Source: Limnohabitans sp. T6-5 (GTDB lineage Bacteria > Pseudomonadota > Gammaproteobacteria > Burkholderiales > Burkholderiaceae_C). Taken from it: a stretch of 64,000 nucleotides of DNA. The notes beneath the pieces are model-generated. The model did not search any database. It was not told the DNA's origin and saw nothing but the letters and a program-made list of their open reading frames with translations. The DNA lies in assembly GCF_003063315.1 (NCBI RefSeq), contig NZ_NERV01000001.1:868001-932000 (forward strand), written 5' to 3'. Position 1 is the first letter of the stretch. Each line of letters opens with the position of its first letter. Positions 45,141 to 53,928 of this stretch are shown in pieces. Position numbers and translations under genes: made by a program.

Positions 45141-45539
45141 ATGACCACCACCTACTCCATAGACCAGCTCTGTGCGCTGACCGATTTGCCCAAGCGCACG
45201 GTCCGCTATTACATGCAGCTGGGCTTGGTGGACCGGCCAGTGGGCGAGACACGGGCAGCGCACTACACGCCCTTGCATTTGGGCCAACTCATGCAAATCC
45301 GCAAGCTGGCCGACTCAGGGGTGTCGTTGGAGCGCATCCGCGCCGTCATGGCCGGTGGCGAATCGCCCGTGCCTGAGCGCCAACAACAGCCCGGCAGCAT
45401 CCGCGTGCGCAGTCATGTGTTCATCGCGCCAGGGGTGGAACTGCAAATCGACCCGCAAGAAGCGGGCTTGTCACCCGAACAACTCCGCGCCTTTGTGCGC
45501 ACCGTCATGTCTGCATGGGAAAACAAAAATGAGCAATGA
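45141..45539 (+). CDS. MerR-family transcriptional regulator
   Basis: This 132-residue protein begins with a MerR winged helix-turn-helix (YSIDQLCALTDLPKRTVRYY, about 5-24) and YMQLGLVDRPVG, followed by a dimerisation helix (LGQLMQIRKLADSGVSLERI). The C-terminal part (about 75-132) has the conserved stretch SHVFIAPGVELQIDP and no metal-binding cysteines. The ATG at 45141 is preferred to an earlier start in the gap. It overlaps the VIT/vWA gene by 11 bp, so it is co-translated with it and probably controls this operon. Confidence 0.87.
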   Translation: MTTTYSIDQLCALTDLPKRTVRYYMQLGLVDRPVGETRAAHYTPLHLGQLMQIRKLADSGVSLERIRAVMAGGESPVPERQQQPGSIRVRSHVFIAPGVELQIDPQEAGLSPEQLRAFVRTVMSAWENKNEQ

Positions 45540-47154
45540 AGTGATGGGCCTCAAAAGCCGCGATGACGGACAAGCCGTCGCCCTGCAATCGGTGCTGGCC
45601 CAAGGCCAACTGCAAGGCCTGATGCTGCGCATGAAGCTGCGGCAGGTCTACCGCAACACCACGGGCGACAACCTCGAATGCGTTTACACCTTCCCCTTGG
45701 CTTGGGGTAGCGTGTTATTGGGCATGGCGGTCGAACTCAACGGCAAACGCATGACCGGCACCGTGGTCGAAAAGAAAGAAGCAGAAACCACTTACGAAAA
45801 AGCCATCCAGTCCGGCGACTTGCCCGTGATGCTGGAGCGCTCGGGCAAAGACCTCTACACCGCCAACCTGGGCAACATACTGCCCGGCGACGAGGTGGTG
45901 ATCGAGCTGGAATACGCCCAACTGCTCAAGCTGGAGGGCGGCATGCTGCGTTTGAGCCTGCCCACAACAATAGCCCCGCGCTATGGTGACGAACACAGCC
46001 AAGGCGGCCTGGCTCCACACCAGACCGCAGCGGCCAGTCCACTCGCCGAATACCGCCTGCATGTGTCGCTCGACATCGCCAACCCATTGGCCCAAGGCAC
46101 CATCACCAGCCCATCGCATGGCGTACAGCGGGTTAAACACCAAAACGGTGTGATGGTCAAACTGCAAAACAAAGCCTGGTTGGACCGCGACTTTGTGCTG
46201 ACCATCCACGGCCTGAAAGACATGGTCTTTGCCATGGCCAGCGCCGACGCCACGCAACCCGGCCAATACACCCTGCTGACCAGCGCTACAGCCCATTGGG
46301 ATGCTGCCAACACCGCGCCTGCCAAGCTGCGCATGAAAGTGCTGGTGGACGGCTCGGGCTCCATGCAAGGCGACAGCAACGAACAAGCCCGTGATGCTCT
46401 GGACTGGCTGTTCCATCAACTGGAGAATGACGACGAAGTCTCAATGACGCGCTTTGGCAGCCATCCTTTGCATGTACTGCCCCGGCTACAACGGTGCACC
46501 GAGTCTTATCAGCGTCGCCTGCGTTCAGAAGCCCGCAACATCAAAGCTGAATTGGGTGGCACCGAAATGGACCGCGCACTTGAAGCAGTGATTCGGATTA
46601 GGCATGAAGACGAACGCCCTGTTGAAGCGGCCAGCATCCTACTCATCACAGACGGCGAAGTCTGGAACATTGAAAACATCGTTGCCACTGTGCGTCAGTC
46701 GGGCCACCGTCTGTTTGCGCTGGGCGTGGGCAGCGCCCCGGCCGAAAGCCTGCTGCGAGAGCTGGCCGAAGTCAGCGGCGGCGCCTGCGAAATGGTCAGC
46801 CCCAGCCAAAGCATGCAACAAGCCGTGGCTCGTTTGCTCGAACGCATGCGCCACGCCTGCGCCATCCAATGCAGCATGGAAAGCGATGCCGAACTGATCT
46901 ACCAGTCGCCCAGCCCACGCAAAATCACCCCAGGCGATACCATTCACCAATGGGCACAAGTGGGCAGCAAACCTGTTGCCGCGCCAAGCCAGCGTTGGGC
47001 ACTGTCAGACAAAACACTCACTCGCAGAGCAGAAAACCTGATGGGGGACGATGAAGGCATATTGCCCCGCCTGTGCGCAGCACAGCGCCTGCTGGACACC
47101 ACCGACTCCGAACGCCAACGTGAATTGGCTATGCAATCAGTAGTGTCCGGTTAA
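45529..47154 (+). CDS. VIT and vWA domain protein, 3' end replaced by an IS element
   Basis: The protein starts at the ATG 45529 (MSNEVMGLKSRDDGQAVALQ) inside the MerR gene end. An N-terminal VIT domain (about 10-135; FPLAWGSVLLGMAVELNG, AQSGD-like YEKAIQSGDLPVMLERSG, NILPGDEVVIELEY) is followed by a vWA domain from about 268, with the MIDAS motif DGSGS at 274-278, GGTEMDRAL and ITDGEVWN. The IS inverted repeat begins at 47138, so only about 536 residues are native and the last five (SVVSG region) are IS-derived. The usual C-terminal tail of such proteins is missing. It may mediate metal-dependent protein interaction; the role is unknown, and the truncated product may not function. Confidence 0.82.
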   Translation: MSNEVMGLKSRDDGQAVALQSVLAQGQLQGLMLRMKLRQVYRNTTGDNLECVYTFPLAWGSVLLGMAVELNGKRMTGTVVEKKEAETTYEKAIQSGDLPVMLERSGKDLYTANLGNILPGDEVVIELEYAQLLKLEGGMLRLSLPTTIAPRYGDEHSQGGLAPHQTAAASPLAEYRLHVSLDIANPLAQGTITSPSHGVQRVKHQNGVMVKLQNKAWLDRDFVLTIHGLKDMVFAMASADATQPGQYTLLTSATAHWDAANTAPAKLRMKVLVDGSGSMQGDSNEQARDALDWLFHQLENDDEVSMTRFGSHPLHVLPRLQRCTESYQRRLRSEARNIKAELGGTEMDRALEAVIRIRHEDERPVEAASILLITDGEVWNIENIVATVRQSGHRLFALGVGSAPAESLLRELAEVSGGACEMVSPSQSMQQAVARLLERMRHACAIQCSMESDAELIYQSPSPRKITPGDTIHQWAQVGSKPVAAPSQRWALSDKTLTRRAENLMGDDEGILPRLCAAQRLLDTTDSERQRELAMQSVVSG

Positions 47155-48462
47155 AAAGTGAACAAATTCAACTGCTTAGCGCAGTCAGGTGGTGCGGTTA
47201 TGTAAGCATCGGTCTGCAAGGCGCATGAAATCGACGTTTTCTCGAAAACAGACACCGACAAAATCTGTAGAAAAGTGTAGAGCGAGGCTTTCAATTGCAA
47301 CTCCTTCTTGACAACGGCAATCAGCACGTAAGTGGCCACGGCGCACCAGATTTGCGTCTTGACTGCGTTCTCGCTGGTGCCCAAAAACTTCTTGATTCGC
47401 AGATGCTGCTTGATCCATTTGAAGAACAACTCGACCTGCCAACGGTTCTTGTACAGGGCTGTGATGGTCAACGCTGGCAGTGTCATGTTGTTGGTCAGAA
47501 AGACCAACACCTTTGCCGTCTGCGGGTCCTTGAACTTGATGCGCCGCAAGTGCTCGGGGTAGTCCTTGCTGGCGTATTGCCCATTGAGCGCAATGGTCTG
47601 ATCGCAGACAAGGCCCGTGGTTCTGTCTACAGGGGCCGAGTACACACGCCGGGCGTTCATATTGCTCTTGGCACGGGTCACGAAGAAGGCGGCGCACTGG
47701 TGCATGGCGTACAGGCGAGAGAAGTCCAGATAGCCCCTGTCCATGACGTAGAAAGCGCCCGCCTCGATGGGCATCATGTCCAGCACATGCACATCGTGCA
47801 TCTTGCCGTCGCTGATGTGGATGAAGGCGGGAATTGCGCCGCGCAAGTCCAGCAAGGTGTGCATCTTCACAGCGGCCTTGGTGGAGCGAAACGGTGCCCA
47901 GTCGAACAAACCCAGACACAGGTCGATGGTGGTGGAGTCCAAGGCGTAGACGGTGGCATCCAAATCCACGCCCATGGGTTCTTGTGCATACAGTCTGCGG
48001 GCTCGGTCGATCAATCGCATCGCCAGAGCATGGTAAATACGCCAGTCGCGAGAGTTCAGGGCATCGGCCAGCGTCGAGCGTGCAGGAATGTGGCGCATGC
48101 CCATGTGAAAAAGTTTGGACTGATTGGCCGTCAAACATGCTTCGATGTCGCGCAAAGACTCGCGCCAAGTCAGTTGGGCAAACGCCATGATGCGAAACAG
48201 CTCGGTACAACTGAGCGTGCGCACCCCAGCATCGCCGCGATGGCGATCGACGATGCGACCAAAGGTCTTCCAGGGCACAAAGTCCATGACCTGCGCGAAC
48301 AAGGTTTTGCCTGCGTTCATGGGCATCTCCAGGTGATTGAACCCTTGGAGCATGCCTAGTGTGCAAAATAAAATTCAAATCGTGGACACCCATGAAACCT
48401 CTGAAACCCTTGCCGTTACTCGCTTGCAGCGAGTTGGCTATCAAATAAACCGGACACTACTG
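47138..48462. mobile_element. IS4-family insertion sequence
   Basis: The element is about 1.3 kb with 15-bp terminal inverted repeats, CAGTAGTGTCCGGTT at 47138-47152 and its complement at 48448-48462. It contains one leftward transposase. No target-site duplication can be seen: the left flank is GGCTATGCAAT and the right flank is CAAGAAAGAA. This suggests an old insertion or a deletion next to it. It ends the VIT/vWA gene and lies about 130 bp upstream of the miaB leader ORF. Confidence 0.88.
47151..48320 (-). CDS. IS4-family DDE transposase
   Basis: The transposase of the element has a DUF4372-like N-terminus (MNAGKTLFAQVMDFVPWKTF) and a DDE catalytic domain. The catalytic residues are D in YALDSTTIDLCL, D in FYVMDRGYLDF and E within YKNRWQVELFFKWIKQ, which is the Y-(2)-R-(3)-E-(6)-K signature of IS4. 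The start at 48320 is chosen because GGAG lies 6 bases before that ATG; an ATG two codons earlier and a CTG-like start further upstream are possible. The product of about 389 residues looks intact. Its stop TAA overlaps the last codons of the truncated vWA gene. Confidence 0.9.
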   Translation of the reverse strand: MNAGKTLFAQVMDFVPWKTFGRIVDRHRGDAGVRTLSCTELFRIMAFAQLTWRESLRDIEACLTANQSKLFHMGMRHIPARSTLADALNSRDWRIYHALAMRLIDRARRLYAQEPMGVDLDATVYALDSTTIDLCLGLFDWAPFRSTKAAVKMHTLLDLRGAIPAFIHISDGKMHDVHVLDMMPIEAGAFYVMDRGYLDFSRLYAMHQCAAFFVTRAKSNMNARRVYSAPVDRTTGLVCDQTIALNGQYASKDYPEHLRRIKFKDPQTAKVLVFLTNNMTLPALTITALYKNRWQVELFFKWIKQHLRIKKFLGTSENAVKTQIWCAVATYVLIAVVKKELQLKASLYTFLQILSVSVFEKTSISCALQTDAYITAPPDCAKQLNLFTF

Positions 48463-48595
48463 CAAGAAAGAATGACTTTTGACGCCCTGGGATAAGGTTT
48501 GTCCGACTTGAAAAATTCCATGCATGACCCCCTGCGATAATCACCCCTCCCCAGCGCCCCAAGCGCTTCCCCTCAACAGCCTCTGGATCTACACC

Positions 48596-48682
48596 ATGAA
48601 CCGCTGCACTTTGGCCCTTTTCGGGCGTGCTTTGCTTTGCCTTGACTTCATCACCTCCCTGAACGCCGTGGAGGCCGCATGA
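48596..48682 (+). CDS. Putative 28-residue leader ORF overlapping miaB
   Basis: A small frame starts at an ATG and ends in a TGA that overlaps the miaB start as ATGA. It encodes [20 protein letters not shown] and 8 more residues. Seven of its codons begin with U (UGC, UUG, UUC, UCC), the codon class read by tRNAs that MiaB modifies. No strong ribosome site is seen before it. It may be a regulatory leader or a chance frame. Confidence 0.35.
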   Translation: MNRCTLALFGRALLCLDFITSLNAVEAA

Positions 48683-50016
48683 GCAAGAAGGTCTTCATCA
48701 AAACATTTGGCTGCCAGATGAACGAGTACGACTCGGACAAGATGGCCGATGTGCTGGGCGCGGCCCAGGGCTATGAGCCCACGCAGGATGTGGACGAGGC
48801 CGATCTGATTTTGTTCAACACCTGCTCCGTGCGCGAGAAGGCGCAAGAAAAAGTCTTCAGCGATCTGGGCCGGGTGCAGCACCTGAAAGCCAAGGGCGTG
48901 CTGATTGGCGTGGGCGGCTGCGTGGCCAGCCAGGAAGGTGCCGAGATCATCAAGCGTGCGCCTTATGTGGACGTGGTGTTTGGCCCGCAGACCCTGCACC
49001 GCTTGCCCGAGTTGCTGGCCGATCGCGAGCGCAAGCAACGCCCGCAAGTCGACATCAGCTTCCCCGAGATTGAAAAGTTTGACCACCTGCCGCCCGCCAA
49101 GGTGGACGGCGCCACGGCCTTTGTGTCGATCATGGAAGGCTGCAGCAAATATTGCAGCTACTGCGTGGTGCCCTACACCCGGGGCGAAGAAGTGTCGCGC
49201 CCGTTTGACGATGTGCTGGTTGAAGTGGCGGGCCTGGCAGCGCAGGGCGTGAAAGAGATCACCCTGCTGGGCCAGAACGTGAACGCTTACCGGGGCAAGA
49301 TGGGTGGCACCTCAGAGATTGCCGACTTTGCCTTGTTGCTGGAATACGTGGCTGACATGCCAGGCATCGAGCGCATCCGCTACGTGACCAGCCACCCGAA
49401 TGAGTTCACACAGCGCCTGATTGACGCGTACGAAAAGATTCCCAAACTGGTGAGCCACTTGCACCTGCCGGTGCAGCACGGCTCGGACCGCATCTTGATG
49501 GCCATGAAGCGCGGCTACACCGCCATGGAATACAAGAGCACGATCCGCAAGCTGCGGGCGATCCGCCCCGACATGTCGCTCAGCAGCGATTTCATCGTGG
49601 GCTTCCCCGGCGAGACCGAAGACGACTTCAACAAGATGATGAAGCTGATCACCGATGTGGGTTTTGACACCAGCTTCAGCTTCATCTTCAGTCCCCGCCC
49701 CGGCACGCCAGCGGCCAACCTGCAGGACGACACACCACACGCCGAAAAATTGCGCCGCCTGCACCACCTGCAAGCGACCATCGAAGAGAACGTGCAGCGC
49801 ATTGGCGAGAGCCGCGTGGGCACGGTGCAGCGCATTTTGGTGGAGCGCCCTTCACGCAAGGACGCGACCGAGCTGGCGGGCCGCACCGAGTGCAACCGGG
49901 TGGTCAACTTCCCCGGCGGCCCGAACATGGACCGCCTGATCGGTCAGATGGCCGATGTGCGCATCACCCAAGGCCTGTCGCACTCGCTGCGCGGGGAGTT
50001 GGTGATCAAAGATTGA
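48679..50016 (+). CDS. miaB: tRNA-2-methylthio-N6-dimethylallyladenosine synthase MiaB
   Basis: This 445-residue radical SAM methylthiotransferase adds a methylthio group to i6A37 of tRNAs reading UNN codons. The UPF0004 domain has cysteines C12 ([13 protein letters not shown]), C49 ([10 protein letters not shown]) and one in [11 protein letters not shown], which bind the auxiliary cluster. The radical SAM motif is CSKYCSYC near 157-164. A C-terminal TRAM domain starts near residue 375 ([16 protein letters not shown]). The ATG at 48679 follows GGAGG and overlaps a small upstream ORF. It ends near a repeat cluster and converges on the cyclotransferase-like gene. Confidence 0.96.
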   Translation: MSKKVFIKTFGCQMNEYDSDKMADVLGAAQGYEPTQDVDEADLILFNTCSVREKAQEKVFSDLGRVQHLKAKGVLIGVGGCVASQEGAEIIKRAPYVDVVFGPQTLHRLPELLADRERKQRPQVDISFPEIEKFDHLPPAKVDGATAFVSIMEGCSKYCSYCVVPYTRGEEVSRPFDDVLVEVAGLAAQGVKEITLLGQNVNAYRGKMGGTSEIADFALLLEYVADMPGIERIRYVTSHPNEFTQRLIDAYEKIPKLVSHLHLPVQHGSDRILMAMKRGYTAMEYKSTIRKLRAIRPDMSLSSDFIVGFPGETEDDFNKMMKLITDVGFDTSFSFIFSPRPGTPAANLQDDTPHAEKLRRLHHLQATIEENVQRIGESRVGTVQRILVERPSRKDATELAGRTECNRVVNFPGGPNMDRLIGQMADVRITQGLSHSLRGELVIKD

Positions 50017-50057
50017 TGCCGGGCGACATGCCGGGACTGATGGAACGACCTGCGTTT

Positions 50058-50415
50058 GTAGGTCGGTGGTCGTAGACCCCGACACTGGGTGGATCGACCT
50101 GTGACGCCATTTGTTGGCGCTGGGGTGGTGCCGGCACATGTCGGACTCTTCGAGTGCCGACATGCGGTGTCGGTGGGGATTGCGTCGTTTGTACGAACGC
50201 GAAGGGCCGTGGCGATTGCACGAACGCGCTGGTTCCGGCGTGGGGATGTGGGCACGGTGTTTTGTAGGTCGGGGGCTTCAGCCCCGACACAGCGCACGGC
50301 CAAGGCATGCCCGGGCTAAAGCCTTCGACCTACGAATCTCTCTCGTTATCTTCAGGCCTGTCCTTGTGGGCTGGGCGCAGGTTCAATGTCGGGGTCTTCG
50401 ACCGCCGACCTACGG
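50058..50415. repeat. Degenerate, mixed REP/BIME-like cluster
   Basis: Elements in order: GTAGGTCGGTGGTCG with a mutated side hairpin (GGTC-GTA-GACC) at about 50058; TGTCGG-ACTC-TTC-GAGT-GCCGAC at about 50138; GTAGGTCGG with GGGGCTTCAGCCCC at about 50264; an inverted GGGCTAAAGCC...TCGACCTAC at about 50310; and GTCGGGGTCTTCGACC...CCGACCTAC at about 50389. The units have no fixed period. The cluster lies between miaB and the cyclotransferase-like gene, which converge. Confidence 0.82.
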
Positions 50416-50419
50416 GGGA

Positions 50420-50815
50420 TCAGGAGTCGCGCCCGACTTCGCGGATGTAGCGACGGTAGTCGCCATGCGCGATGGGCCTGCAGCCATCCACCGTGCGGTT
50501 GTACACATAGGTCTGCACCCGCTGGCCTTGCAGCGGGCCGCTGAGCACGGTCACTTCTTCGCGCCAGTATTGCGAGGCGGCTCGATCGCTGGGCACCATG
50601 TCTTCGACCCCATCGAGTCGGGCCAGGTGTGCGTCATCGACTTCGTAAACTTCGCCGACCACTGAACCCTCGCCATGCAACAAACCAGGATAGCGGCTCA
50701 GATCGACCAAGCGTCCAGGCACCTGAGCTGGCCCCATGAATCGGGCGCCATGCATTTCGGCCTCCAAGCGCAGGCCGGGCATCAGGGTGCCGTAGATGAA
50801 AAGTGCGTGTGTCAT
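50420..50815 (-). CDS. Gamma-glutamylcyclotransferase-like protein (AIG2/GGACT fold)
   Basis: This 131-residue protein has the cyclotransferase start FIYGTLMPGLRLEAEM (6-21), the GRLVDLSRYPGLLHGEGSVVG segment with the conserved substrate loop, and the catalytic-acid region LDGVEDMVPSDR (about 69-80). Relatives cleave gamma-glutamyl amines or peptides to 5-oxoproline, while others have unknown roles. It lies on the opposite strand about 195 bp from the Rieske operon that contains a glutamine synthetase-like enzyme, which may be meaningful or accidental. Confidence 0.82.
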   Translation of the reverse strand: MTHALFIYGTLMPGLRLEAEMHGARFMGPAQVPGRLVDLSRYPGLLHGEGSVVGEVYEVDDAHLARLDGVEDMVPSDRAASQYWREEVTVLSGPLQGQRVQTYVYNRTVDGCRPIAHGDYRRYIREVGRDS

Positions 50816-51010
50816 GCGCAGGATTTTGCGTCATGGCGGTCCAAATGGCCTGCCCCGAAATTGACACGCATCAAGCTCCGTCCATCGTGTCGCCTGTTGG
50901 CAGGCCGCGTCCACACAGCCGTTTAAACTGATTGACAAGAGACAGGCCTGTCCCGCCACAGGGACGAGCACACCACAAAGACAGACACACGGCGCAAGTC
51001 AGAGGCTTAC

Positions 51011-52414
51011 ATGAAAGCAGAACAGAACGAACTCATCACCCGCATTGGCCCGGGCACGCCCTGCGGCGAGGTGATGCGCCACTATTGGCAGCCCGTCGCC
51101 CTGGTGGACGAATTCAACCCCGCGCTCGACCCGCGCATGGCGATTCGTCCCGTCAAAGCTGTGCGCATTTTGGGGCAAGACCTGGTGCTGTTTCGCAACG
51201 CACAGGGCGAATATGGCTTGCTCGACCGCGACTGCCCACACCGAGGCGCTGACCTGGCCTTTGGCCGCAACGAAGGCGATGGCCTGCGCTGCCCTTTTCA
51301 CGGCTGGAAGTTTGACGTCACGGGTCAATGCATCGAAACCCCCGCCGAGCCCACCGGCAGCACGCTGTGCAAGCGTGTGCGCCAGCGCAGCTACCCGATC
51401 ATTGAGCGCAGTGGCATTGTGTTTGGCTGGTTCGGCCCCGAAGGCCAGACGCCTCCGCAACTGCCCGCCATCGACGCTTTCAGCGCCCCCGCCACGCACA
51501 CCTTTGCCTTCAAAGGGCTGTGGCATTGCAACTGGTTGCAAGCGTTTGAGGTGGGCATTGACCCGGCACACGCGTCGTACCTGCACCGCTTTTTCAATGA
51601 CGAGTCGCTCGAAGGCAGCTATGGTCGCCAGTTTCGCGGCGCGAGCGCGGGCGATGTGCAAGGCGAGCGCTGGCCCATGACGCGGGTGATGCGCGAGCTG
51701 GACCAGCCGGAAATTTCGTTTGAGCCCACCGATGCGGGCCTGCGCCTGACGGCCCTGCGCCCGATCAACGAGGCGCTGACCCATGTGCGGGTGACCAACG
51801 CGCTGTTTCCGCACACCTTTGTGATTCCGCTGTCGGAGACCATGACCATCACGCAGATGCATGTGCCGGTGGACGACACGCACACCTATTGGTATTCGGT
51901 GTTCACCAGCTTTGCCGGGCCGGTGGACAAAGAGGCCATGCGCAACCAGCGCCTGCCCTCGGTCACCCTGCCCGACTACATCCCCAAAGCGGGCAAGCAC
52001 AACCACTGGGGCTTCAACCCCGAAGAGCAAGTGGCGCGCACCTACCTGGGCATGGGGGAAGACGACATCAACGTGCACGACCAGTGGGCCTGCGAGAGCA
52101 TGGGCGCGATCCAGGACCGCACCCGCGAACACCTGGGCACCAGCGACAAGGTCATCATGGCCAACCGCCGCATCTTGCTCAAAGCCATTGAGACGGTGCA
52201 GGCCGGGGGCTTGCCACCCGGCTTTGCGCAGGGCGCCGTGGCCAGCCAACGCATCGGCCCCGACACGGTGGACGGCATCGCGCCCAGCGGGCAATGGCCG
52301 CAGTGGTGGCGCGAGGCTTGTGATGCCAAGCGCAGCGGCGCACCGTGGGACGCGGCACTGCCGGGCCATACGCCCACGCCAGCGGACACCCCAGCCAACA
52401 CGAGCGCGGCATGA
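51011..52414 (+). CDS. Rieske non-heme iron oxygenase, LigXa-like
   Basis: This 467-residue oxygenase alpha subunit has a Rieske [2Fe-2S] centre with CPHRG (C75, H77) and CPFHGWKF (C94, H97). The mononuclear iron site follows in DPAHASYLHRFF, with H187 and H192 as ligands and D184 as the bridging acid. The start MKAEQNELITRIGPGTPCGE and the long C-terminal part resemble LigXa-type demethylases and phenoxybenzoate dioxygenases, which take electrons from separate ferredoxin and reductase proteins. The substrate is unknown. It is the first gene of a three-gene operon; its stop overlaps the synthetase-like gene by 4 bp. A weak ribosome site lies in the 195-bp upstream gap, where I see no other feature. 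Confidence 0.88.
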   Translation: MKAEQNELITRIGPGTPCGEVMRHYWQPVALVDEFNPALDPRMAIRPVKAVRILGQDLVLFRNAQGEYGLLDRDCPHRGADLAFGRNEGDGLRCPFHGWKFDVTGQCIETPAEPTGSTLCKRVRQRSYPIIERSGIVFGWFGPEGQTPPQLPAIDAFSAPATHTFAFKGLWHCNWLQAFEVGIDPAHASYLHRFFNDESLEGSYGRQFRGASAGDVQGERWPMTRVMRELDQPEISFEPTDAGLRLTALRPINEALTHVRVTNALFPHTFVIPLSETMTITQMHVPVDDTHTYWYSVFTSFAGPVDKEAMRNQRLPSVTLPDYIPKAGKHNHWGFNPEEQVARTYLGMGEDDINVHDQWACESMGAIQDRTREHLGTSDKVIMANRRILLKAIETVQAGGLPPGFAQGAVASQRIGPDTVDGIAPSGQWPQWWREACDAKRSGAPWDAALPGHTPTPADTPANTSAA

Positions 52415-53892
52415 GCTTCGCTGAACGCTGCGGCCTGCACAGCCGCGAACGCCAAGCAGCTTGCGAGCAATTGGTGCGGCAGGTCGAGGCCTCGGGCATC
52501 GAGCTGATCCGCCTGGGCTGGTGCGACCTGCACGGCGTGGTGCGCGGCAAAACCATCGTGGCCTCGCAGCTGCGCCAAGCGCTGGCCAACGGCATCGGCA
52601 TGGTCAGCACCTTGCTGCTCAAAGACAGCTCGGACCGCACCGCTTTCAAGGTGTTCGAGTCGGGCATCGAAGACACCCTGCCTGGCTTTGCCGGGGCCAG
52701 CAATTTCACGCTCATGCCCGACCCGGCCAGCTGGCATGTGCTGCCCTGGGCCGACAAGACCGGCTGGCTGCAGTTCCAGCCCTACTTTGCCGACGGCCGC
52801 ATCGTGCCGCTCGATTCGCGCCATGTGCTGCAACAAGCCGTGTTGCGCTTGGCCGAGCGCGGCTGGCAAATGCGCTGCGGGCTCGAAGTCGAATTCCACA
52901 TCTACCGCCTCAAAGACCCGCTGCATGGGGCAGACCTGGACCCGGATCGCGCCGCCTGGCCCGGCCCCGCGCCCGAAGTCAGCCTGATCCACCCGGGCTA
53001 CAACCTGCTGACCGAAGGCTGGATGGACCGGGCCGAAGAGCCGCTGCGCATCGTGCAGCGCACCGCGCAGGCGCTGGGCTTGCCGCTGATCTCGCTCGAA
53101 ATCGAACTCGGCCCCAGCCAGGTCGAAGCGGTGTTTGACGTGAGCGACGCGCTCACGGCCGCCGACCAGATGGTGCTGTTTCGCAACGCCACGCGTCAGG
53201 CCCTGCGCCGCGCCGGTTACCACGCGACCTTCATGTGCCGCCCGCCGTTTGAACACATCATGTCCAGCGGTTGGCACCTGCACCAATCGGTCTGCGAGTT
53301 GGCCACGGGGCGCAACGTGTTCATGCGCGACACGCCCGCGCCCGGCAGCAGTTCACGCGATGCACGGCAGGTGCTGAGCGATGCGGGTGCTGGCTGGCTG
53401 GCCGGATTGTTGGCGCACGCTCCGGCGCTCACCGCCCTGTGCACCTCCACCAGCAATGGCTATGGGCGCTTTCGGCCCAACGCGATGGCACCGCAGTCGA
53501 TTTTGTGGGGTCGTGACAACCGGGGTGCGATGCTGCGCGTCATCGGCGAACCCGGCGACCAGGCCACCCGCATTGAAAACCGCTTGGGCGAACCGGCGGC
53601 CAACCCTTATCTGTACATGGCCTCGCAAATCCACGCAGGGCTTGATGGTGTGGACGCGCAGTTGCAAGCACCTGAGGCCACTGAAACGCCTTATGCATCA
53701 GGGTCTGTCTCTATTCCCACGTCTTTGGCCGATGCGGTGCAGGCGCTGCAGCAAGATGCGGCCTTGTGCCAAGCCATGGGTCAGCCCTGGGTGGATTACT
53801 ACAGCACCATCAAACTGGCCGAACACCGGCGCCTGACCCAGGCCGAAGACGTGCTGGAGTTTCACAAGCGCGAATACTTCGGCCGAATTTAA
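52411..53892 (+). CDS. Glutamine synthetase family protein (gamma-glutamyl ligase type)
   Basis: This 493-residue protein has the glutamine synthetase fold: an N-terminal beta-grasp stretch (ELIRLGWCDLHGVVRGKTIV), CGLEVEFHIYRL (the metal-binding Glu), EIELGPSQVEAVF, SGWHLHQSV (His in the catalytic loop) and ENRLGEPAANPYLYMASQIH at the glutamate site. It lacks the adenylylation loop of GlnA, and its sequence is closer to gamma-glutamylation enzymes used in amine catabolism. The start at 52411 overlaps the oxygenase stop as ATGA. Placement between a Rieske oxygenase and its ferredoxin suggests catabolic gamma-glutamylation of an amine; this is inference. Confidence 0.86.
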   Translation: MSFAERCGLHSRERQAACEQLVRQVEASGIELIRLGWCDLHGVVRGKTIVASQLRQALANGIGMVSTLLLKDSSDRTAFKVFESGIEDTLPGFAGASNFTLMPDPASWHVLPWADKTGWLQFQPYFADGRIVPLDSRHVLQQAVLRLAERGWQMRCGLEVEFHIYRLKDPLHGADLDPDRAAWPGPAPEVSLIHPGYNLLTEGWMDRAEEPLRIVQRTAQALGLPLISLEIELGPSQVEAVFDVSDALTAADQMVLFRNATRQALRRAGYHATFMCRPPFEHIMSSGWHLHQSVCELATGRNVFMRDTPAPGSSSRDARQVLSDAGAGWLAGLLAHAPALTALCTSTSNGYGRFRPNAMAPQSILWGRDNRGAMLRVIGEPGDQATRIENRLGEPAANPYLYMASQIHAGLDGVDAQLQAPEATETPYASGSVSIPTSLADAVQALQQDAALCQAMGQPWVDYYSTIKLAEHRRLTQAEDVLEFHKREYFGRI

Positions 53893-53928
53893 CAACCCCT
53901 ATAAAGCGCGTTTGAGCGCCATGCCCCC

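Noticed and set aside
47185-48444. 419-codon frame in the IS element
   Set aside because: It is another frame of the same strand as the transposase; only the annotated frame has the DDE and YREK motifs.
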